Source: JAVZGQ01 sp039000685
Lineage (GTDB): Archaea; Aenigmatarchaeota; Aenigmatarchaeia; CG10238-14; SCSR01
DNA length: 10,607 nt
Direction: 5' to 3'
NCBI GenBank assembly: GCA_039000685.1
Contig: JAWBNW010000023.1
Coordinates: 1 to 10,607, forward strand
Part shown: in pieces, positions 5,643 through 10,607 of the stretch
How the letters are laid out: each line of letters starts with the position of its first letter
How positions within the stretch are numbered: the stretch's first letter is position 1
Position numbers and translations under genes: made by a program
Notes under the pieces: model-generated
Database searches by the model: none
What the model saw: only the letters and a program-made list of their open reading frames with translations
Told to the model about the DNA's origin: nothing

Positions 5643-5870
5643 ATGCCGAGAAAGCCTTTTGGTAAGTTTTTTGAAGTTGCTTTACTCAGTTGCCTTGATC
5701 AAAATATCCCTAAAACTTCTGAAGCAGTTAGAAAGGCTTTGGCAGAAAAACTTGATAAGCCTGGACTTTCTTGGCATACTGTCAACAAGTATCTTTGTTT
5801 TCTTAGAGATACTAAAAAGGTTGAAGAAATTCGTATAGGTAAAGTAACAACTTACAAGTTAAAAAAATAG
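5643..5870 (+). CDS. Small winged-helix protein, 75 aa
   Basis: This is a very small winged-helix protein of no family I can name. It opens with a basic PRKPFGKF. A first helix EVALLSCLDQ follows, then a turn and helix SEAVRKALAEKL. The recognition helix is probably SWHTVNKYLCFLRDT (43-57). A short wing KVEEIRIGKVTTYKLKK closes it. It is clearly related to the next gene product: LSWHTVNKYL here matches FSWNTVQKYL there, and both end in a TxYxLK strand. The ATG at 5643 has no Shine-Dalgarno sequence. It lies about 25 nt after a T-rich TATA-like box and 48 nt after the repeats, so autoregulation through the repeats is plausible. It is first in a co-directed cluster with DP1-like and PolB genes. 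Confidence 0.75.
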   Translation: MPRKPFGKFFEVALLSCLDQNIPKTSEAVRKALAEKLDKPGLSWHTVNKYLCFLRDTKKVEEIRIGKVTTYKLKK

Positions 5871-5899
5871 ATTTAAGTCTAGAGTTTTTTCTTTATTAT

Positions 5900-6157
5900 A
5901 TGAAAAGAGGGAGAAAAAGTTTGAAAGATGATGTTAAATCTAAAATCTTAGACGTACTTTCAAACACTCAAACACCACTCACAACCTCTTCTATTAGAAT
6001 GTTAATTTACAAGAAGTTTGACAGAAATTTTAGTTGGAATACAGTACAAAAATACTTAGACGAACTTGTTAAAGATTCTCAAATAATTCCCCTTCATTTA
6101 CCACATTCAAGGTTAAAAGAAAAAACCGGTCTCACCGTTTATATATTAAAAAGATAA
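5900..6157 (+). CDS. Small winged-helix protein, 85 aa, paralogue of the preceding gene
   Basis: This is a second small winged-helix protein, 29 bp after the first and similar to it. It has a basic N-terminus KRGRKSLK with an AT-hook-like RGR, then helix VKSKILDVLSN, helix SSIRMLIYKKF, recognition helix FSWNTVQKYLDELVKD (44-59), and a wing that ends LTVYILKR. The wing is longer than in the first copy because of an insert around residues 64-75. The two probably arose by tandem duplication and could form a heterodimer or bind related sites such as the TGTTYGCA repeats. Function is unknown. The DP1-like gene starts 17 bp downstream of its stop codon. Confidence 0.75.
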   Translation: MKRGRKSLKDDVKSKILDVLSNTQTPLTTSSIRMLIYKKFDRNFSWNTVQKYLDELVKDSQIIPLHLPHSRLKEKTGLTVYILKR

Positions 6158-6174
6158 TATTTTCTTTGGTCTCA

Positions 6175-7320
6175 ATGGAAAGAGAAAAAATTTTAAAAAT
6201 TTTCACAAAAAACGGTTTGATGCTAGAGCCCCGAGCATTAGAATTTTTTATTCAGAATTCAGATAAAATAGAGAGTTTTTTAGATAAATTAAAAAACGTT
6301 GAAAATTTTCCCACCATCATTACCCTTGATTTTATTAAATCCCTTCTTCAAGAAAGCCTGTTTGAAATTGAAGAAATTAAGAAGAGAACAATTTATAAGA
6401 CAAGTGTTTCAGTTGAGGACATTTCAAAAATTTTAATAGAAAGATATGAAAAAATAAAATCATTTTTTTCCTATAGACTGGATATTGTTAATTTGATTTC
6501 AATAAACAAAATAAGTGAAAAAACTAGAAAATTTTCACTTATAGTAATAGTAAGAGAAATTGACAAACAAAACAAAACAATTCTTGTAGAAGATCTTACT
6601 GGTGAAATAATAATTCACATTCCAGACAATTTGATAAACTATTTGGTTCAAGATGAAGTAATTGGACTTTCATGTGAAAGAAGGGATGGAGAACTTTGGG
6701 CGGCAAACATTCTTTGGCCAGACGTACCTTTAAAAAGGTCAATAAGAAATTTGGAGGAAGATGTTTATTGTCTGTTTGCATCAAAAAATATTCTTGAAAA
6801 AGAATGTGAAGAAATTCTAGGAGAAATAAAGAAATTGAACTTCAAGTTTTTATTTGTTTTTTTATTCTTAGATGACATTTTAGAAAGAGAAAAAATTGAA
6901 GAGATTCAGAAGAAATTACCACTCAATTCTAAGCTTATTCTAATCACAAACCAAAATTTTGAAGGTATATTAAGTTTTTCAAGCCCAGCTTTTCTGGCTT
7001 TAGAGAAAAAAATCGTCTTACTTTTGATCGAAGGGAAATTCCTTTCAAATTATGAGAATCTTGGTAAAGATTGTGGAGAGATAATGTTAAATTTGCTTAA
7101 GAAAAGACACTTGAATCCAATCTTTAGAATAGAAAATTTAATTATGGAAGACCGTTTTTTAATAGATCCAATTCCAGACATATTTGTTTCTGCTAATTTC
7201 GGCTCCTCAAGTTTAATAAATTATAAAGGAATTACAATTATTTCCTGTGGATCTTCAGAAAAGCTATTTTGGATTGTAAATCTTAAAACACGAGAAAGTT
7301 TAAAAATAAGTTTGACATAA
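6175..7320 (+). CDS. DP1-like DNA polymerase small subunit (B-subunit) with destroyed phosphodiesterase active site
   Basis: This is a relative of DP1, the small subunit of archaeal PolD and homologue of eukaryotic polymerase B-subunits. Supporting signs (numbered from the TTG at 6166) are the N-terminal REKILKIFTKNGLMLEPRAL, the OB-fold strand VEDLTGEIIIHIP (141-153), the junction NILWPDVPLKR (181-191), LLKKRHLNPIF (310-320) and PIPDIF (335-340). All metal motifs of DP1 are lost. SDIH reads SKNI (206-209), and the GD motif falls on Leu-Phe (233-234). GNHD reads NQNF (262-265), YHGRS reads IEGKF (288-292), and GHVH reads ANFG (343-346). So there should be no nuclease activity. At 381 residues from the preferred ATG at 6175 it is much shorter than classic DP1 (roughly 500-600). 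It lies 8 bp upstream of polB, implying joint expression and a structural role. Confidence 0.85.
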   Translation: MEREKILKIFTKNGLMLEPRALEFFIQNSDKIESFLDKLKNVENFPTIITLDFIKSLLQESLFEIEEIKKRTIYKTSVSVEDISKILIERYEKIKSFFSYRLDIVNLISINKISEKTRKFSLIVIVREIDKQNKTILVEDLTGEIIIHIPDNLINYLVQDEVIGLSCERRDGELWAANILWPDVPLKRSIRNLEEDVYCLFASKNILEKECEEILGEIKKLNFKFLFVFLFLDDILEREKIEEIQKKLPLNSKLILITNQNFEGILSFSSPAFLALEKKIVLLLIEGKFLSNYENLGKDCGEIMLNLLKKRHLNPIFRIENLIMEDRFLIDPIPDIFVSANFGSSSLINYKGITIISCGSSEKLFWIVNLKTRESLKISLT

Positions 7321-7328
7321 GAATAAGC

Positions 7329-10034
7329 ATGGAAATAATTTTTCAGCTTCTTGATGTTGATTACATTATTTTAGAAAACCGGCCTATCATTCGACTTCTC
7401 GGGAAAACAGAAGAAGGAAAAACTGTTTGTGCATTTTATGATGGATTTTATCCTTATTTTTATGTTTTACCGAAAGAAGGGATGGAAGAAAAAGTAATTG
7501 CAGAATTGAAGAAGCAATTTAATGGCGATATTAAAAATATTGAAAAAGTTGAAAAGTTTTTGCCAATTGGCTTTCAAGAAGAGAAAAAAGAGATGTTGAA
7601 AATAACATTAAAAGACCCTTCTAAAACTGCAAACTTGAGAGAGCATTTAAGAAAACAAGATTTTGTTGAGGATGTCTTTGAAGCCGATATTCTTTTTAAA
7701 TACAGGTTTATGGCAGATTTTTCACTCTTTGGAATGAATTGGTATAAAATTTATGGAACACCAACTCACACACAAACCACAAAAGCAGATCAAATTGTCA
7801 GAATGGAGAGGATAGAACCTTTTGAAAAAATAGAAAATGCTCCACTTAAATTCATGGCTCTAGACATAGAAGTTGTCTCAGAAGGCTCGATAAATCCTTT
7901 GGAAAACCCAATAGCGATAATAAGTATGTCTTTTTTTCCAGCCTTCAATGGCAAAAACACATTGGTTTTAGTTGCCAGAAACAATATCAAGAAAATAGAT
8001 CACGATGTATTGACATTTGACAATGAAAAAAAGATGTTGGAAAAATTTTTAGAGATTATCGAGAAGTTTAACCCCGATATAATTCTCGGTTATAATATAA
8101 ACGATTTCGACTTGCCCTATATAAATGAAAGACTTGCAGTGAACAAACTTAAAAGAACTATAGGCAGATGTAATGAAAAGCCACTTTCTTCAAGGAGGCT
8201 TGCAGAAAATAGATACAAGAATTCTGTTTTCGGTAGGGTTATAGTCGATCCTTACTGGATGATAAAAGATATGGCCGCAAGGGGCTTTTTTGTTGGTTTG
8301 AAAAGATTTGGTCTAGGAGATGTTTCAAATTATCTTTTAGGCGAAGGAAAAATTGAATTTTCACATACAGACATGACAATTGCTTGGAATGGTAAAGAAG
8401 AAGACATGAAAAGGTTTATAGAATATGCTAGAAAGGACTCTGAGCTTGTGTTGAGATTGCTTTTGGAAAAACAGCTTTTAGACAAATATATAGGAATTTC
8501 AAAAGTTTCTGGTTTACTCTTACAGGATTCTTTGGACACAGGAGAAGCAGGAAAGGTTGAAAACTTGCTTTTGAGAGAATTTGATAAAGATGATTTTGTC
8601 TTACCGTGTAAACCAAGTGAAAAAGAGATTGCAAGAAGAAAAGCAGAAAGAGATGTCAAAGGATTTAAAGGAGCATTTGTCCTTGAGCCTGAAGTTGGTT
8701 TACATACAACTTGCATCGCTTACTTAGATTTTGCCAGCATGTACCCATCAATTTTCATTACTTACAATATTTGTCCGACAACTCTTTTGACAGAAAAGAA
8801 GGATAACATAGAAGCAATAACAACACCATTTGGTACTTCTTTTCTTCCTCCAAAAATCAGGAAAGGAATAATTCCAAGAACACTTGAAAGGTTGATAAAA
8901 GAGAGAAATATAATCAAAACTCAAATGAAAATTGAAAAAGATCCTGTGAAGAAAAGAGCTCTAGATGCTTATCAAGAAGGTCTGAAGAGAATAGCAAATG
9001 CTTCTTATGGTTATACAGGGTTTATCCTTGGCAGAATTTATGTTTTAAACATAGCAAACGCCATTACGAGTTGCGGAAGATACTTCATTCAAGAAACAAA
9101 AAGGCTTGTTGAAACAAACACCAAATACAAGGTCATTTATGGTGATACAGATTCAGTGATGATTAAGACAGATACACAAGATATAGACAAAGCAATAGAG
9201 ATAGGAAACAATATAGCAAATTTCTTGAACGAAAAGTTTGAAGGTAAATTAAAGATTAAAGTCGAGAATATTTTCAAAACTCTGTTAATTTTGACAAAGA
9301 AGAGATATGCGGGATGGAGCTTTGAAAAAATCGATTCTGGTTATAAAGATGAGATTGTGATGAAGGGAATAGAGACTGTACGAAGAGACTGGTGTGATTT
9401 GGTGAGTGAGACACAAGAAGCAGTTCTGGACATTTTACTTAAAGAACAAAATCCAAAGAAGGCGTTCACCTACTTCAAGGAAGTTGTTCAAAAACTACAG
9501 AATGGTCAGATTCCTTTGGAGAAGCTTGTAATAATTAAAGGGATTTCAAAAAGGCCCGATCAGTATAAGGGAGTACAACCACATGTTGAACTAGTGAAAA
9601 AAATGAAAAAAAGAGGAGAATCAGAAATTCCTTCAATAGGTGATAGAATAGGGTTCGTCATAGTTAAAGGGGCACAAATGATTTCTGAAAGAGCAGAAGA
9701 TCCAGAGTATGTGAAGAAACATGGATTGAAAATAGATTCAAGATATTACATTGAAAGCCAGCTTCTACCACCTTTGGAAAGGGTTTTTGAAGCAGTTGGG
9801 ATAGCCAAAGCCGAGCTTGTCGGTCTTGGTAGACAGATGCTTTTAGGCGAGATTATAAACAATCATAAAAAAACTGAAGAAAAACCAATTTCTCAAATCG
9901 AAGGAATGATTTGCATCAAATGTAACACCAGTTTCAGAAGAGCACCTCTAATAGGAAGATGTACTAACTGTGGAGGGGAGCTAGAGTTTTATTTTGGTGA
10001 AGCAAGATCAAAAACCTTCTCTTTTAATTTGTAA
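7329..10034 (+). CDS. polB: B-family DNA polymerase with C-terminal zinc module
   Basis: This 901-residue B-family replicative DNA polymerase has an intact proofreading exonuclease. Exo I is ALDIEVV (Asp179, Glu181), Exo II GYNINDFDLPY (Asn256, Asp261) and Exo III YARKD (Tyr366, Asp370). The polymerase motifs are also intact: motif A YLDFASMYPSI (Asp467), motif B KRIANASYGYTG (Lys553, Asn557, Tyr560), motif C YGDTDS (Asp606, Asp608), and KKRY (657-660). After the thumb and a polar linker (~845-857) comes a zinc module, C862xxC865 and C878xxC881, with FRRAPLIGR between the pairs. As I recall DP2 tails, this resembles the C-terminal zinc module of the PolD large subunit, which binds DP1. The last residues, SKTFSFNL, are aromatic like a degenerate PCNA-binding tail, which is uncertain. 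The preceding gene encodes a DP1-like subunit, so the two probably form a complex. Confidence 0.96.
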   Translation: MEIIFQLLDVDYIILENRPIIRLLGKTEEGKTVCAFYDGFYPYFYVLPKEGMEEKVIAELKKQFNGDIKNIEKVEKFLPIGFQEEKKEMLKITLKDPSKTANLREHLRKQDFVEDVFEADILFKYRFMADFSLFGMNWYKIYGTPTHTQTTKADQIVRMERIEPFEKIENAPLKFMALDIEVVSEGSINPLENPIAIISMSFFPAFNGKNTLVLVARNNIKKIDHDVLTFDNEKKMLEKFLEIIEKFNPDIILGYNINDFDLPYINERLAVNKLKRTIGRCNEKPLSSRRLAENRYKNSVFGRVIVDPYWMIKDMAARGFFVGLKRFGLGDVSNYLLGEGKIEFSHTDMTIAWNGKEEDMKRFIEYARKDSELVLRLLLEKQLLDKYIGISKVSGLLLQDSLDTGEAGKVENLLLREFDKDDFVLPCKPSEKEIARRKAERDVKGFKGAFVLEPEVGLHTTCIAYLDFASMYPSIFITYNICPTTLLTEKKDNIEAITTPFGTSFLPPKIRKGIIPRTLERLIKERNIIKTQMKIEKDPVKKRALDAYQEGLKRIANASYGYTGFILGRIYVLNIANAITSCGRYFIQETKRLVETNTKYKVIYGDTDSVMIKTDTQDIDKAIEIGNNIANFLNEKFEGKLKIKVENIFKTLLILTKKRYAGWSFEKIDSGYKDEIVMKGIETVRRDWCDLVSETQEAVLDILLKEQNPKKAFTYFKEVVQKLQNGQIPLEKLVIIKGISKRPDQYKGVQPHVELVKKMKKRGESEIPSIGDRIGFVIVKGAQMISERAEDPEYVKKHGLKIDSRYYIESQLLPPLERVFEAVGIAKAELVGLGRQMLLGEIINNHKKTEEKPISQIEGMICIKCNTSFRRAPLIGRCTNCGGELEFYFGEARSKTFSFNL

Positions 10035-10043
10035 ATATTATCT

Positions 10044-10607
10044 ATGAGAAAAGTTTCAATAATAATTCCAACAAAAGATGAACCATACATTCAAAAACTT
10101 GTTGAAAAAATTCACAAAATTCTTAAAATCAAACATGAAATAATAGTTGTTGATAAAAGCGAAGTTGTGCCAAAAGTCAAGGGGGCGAAGGTTATAAGAC
10201 AAAAAAGTGATGGTCTTGGAAAAGCTTTTTTAGAAGGTTTGAATTTTGCAAAAGGTGATGTGATAGTTTTGATGGATGGTGATGGTAGTCATAGACCAGA
10301 AGATTTACCAAAGCTTATAGAAAAAACAAAAGAGTATGATATAGTTATTGGTTCAAAATATGTGAAAGGAGGGAAAACAAAGGACAAGTTTTACAGAATT
10401 TTGATAAGCAAATTTTATTGTTTTCTCGCTTCTTTAATTCTTGGTTTAGAAATAAAAGACAATATGTCTGGGTTTTCTGCTGTAAGAAGAAAAGTTTATG
10501 AAAAAATAAAATTAGACCCTATAGGGTTTAAAATAAACACTGAACTTTTGTTTAAAGCTAAAAAATTTGGTTTTAAAACATCAGAAATTCCAATAGTTTT
10601 TGAAGAA
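10044..10607 (+). CDS. GT2 glycosyltransferase, dolichol-phosphate mannosyltransferase-like (3' end outside window)
   Basis: The frame is open from the ATG at 10044 to the window end (188 codons). It begins VSIIIPTKDEP, the nucleotide-binding strand of GT-A glycosyltransferases. IIVVDKS follows, then VIVLMDGDGSHRPEDL with the DxD-type metal motif, IVIGSKYVKGG, NMSGFSAVRRKVYEKI, and ELLFKAKKFGFKTSEIPIVFEE. That order is typical of DPM1-like enzymes, which load a sugar from a nucleotide donor onto a polyprenyl phosphate at the inner face of the membrane for protein or lipid glycosylation. The visible part has no transmembrane segment; any C-terminal helices would lie outside. It starts 9 bp after polB and may be read through from it, though the function is unrelated. 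Confidence 0.9.
   Translation, partial: MRKVSIIIPTKDEPYIQKLVEKIHKILKIKHEIIVVDKSEVVPKVKGAKVIRQKSDGLGKAFLEGLNFAKGDVIVLMDGDGSHRPEDLPKLIEKTKEYDIVIGSKYVKGGKTKDKFYRILISKFYCFLASLILGLEIKDNMSGFSAVRRKVYEKIKLDPIGFKINTELLFKAKKFGFKTSEIPIVFEE

Noticed and set aside
7790..8716. Minus-strand open frames inside polB
   Set aside because: They are low-complexity Ser/Leu-rich shadows of conserved polymerase and exonuclease motifs.
10008..10031. PCNA-interacting peptide at the PolB C-terminus (SKTFSFNL)
   Set aside because: The two aromatics fit loosely, but the leading Gln and the usual hydrophobic spacing are missing, so it is not called as a feature.

Overview
The window is AT-rich and clearly archaeal. It carries a Kae1 C-terminus, an archaeal DnaG with a TOPRIM centre, a PRC-barrel protein, an Hjc-type resolvase, a DP1-like polymerase subunit, an archaeal B-family DNA polymerase and a DPM1-like glycosyltransferase. 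TATA-like boxes lie about 25 nt from several start codons, which suggests leaderless transcripts. The exact lineage cannot be fixed from this much sequence. The compact genes and low GC would suit a DPANN-type or deep euryarchaeal genome, but that is only a guess.

Left part (1-4170). The 3' end of kae1 (threonylcarbamoyl-adenosine tRNA modification) converges on a small PRC-barrel gene. That gene is divergent from thpR (2H phosphoesterase). thpR converges, with a 19-bp overlap, on a minus-strand cluster. In transcription order the cluster is: Hjc-type Holliday junction resolvase, a two-CBS protein with a zinc ribbon, a four-CBS protein, a small TOPRIM protein, and dnaG. The TOPRIM/dnaG junction has an abnormal 170-179 bp out-of-frame overlap that starts at a G5 homopolymer. 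One extra G would produce a normal ATGA stop/start junction, and one fewer G would fuse the two genes.

Middle (4218-5642). A calcineurin-like phosphoesterase and a lone winged-helix gene are followed by a 303-bp AT-rich gap. The gap holds four copies of a 20-bp element with core TGTTYGCA: three direct copies at 19-20 bp spacing and one inverted copy.

Right part (5643-10607). This is a plus-strand cluster of two small, mutually similar winged-helix genes, a DP1-like small subunit, a B-family DNA polymerase, and a GT2 glycosyltransferase that runs off the end. This is the most interesting part. The DP1-like protein keeps the OB fold and the phosphodiesterase scaffold of the PolD small subunit, but every metal-binding motif is gone. 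The adjacent PolB has intact exonuclease and polymerase motifs and ends in a four-Cys zinc module. As I remember that family, this module resembles the DP1-binding tail of the PolD large subunit DP2. My inference is that the pair forms a composite holoenzyme: an active PolB catalytic subunit held through a zinc tail to a catalytically dead DP1-type B-subunit. This is the layout of eukaryotic Pol alpha, delta and epsilon, here in an archaeon. The iteron-like repeats and winged-helix genes upstream may control this cluster.
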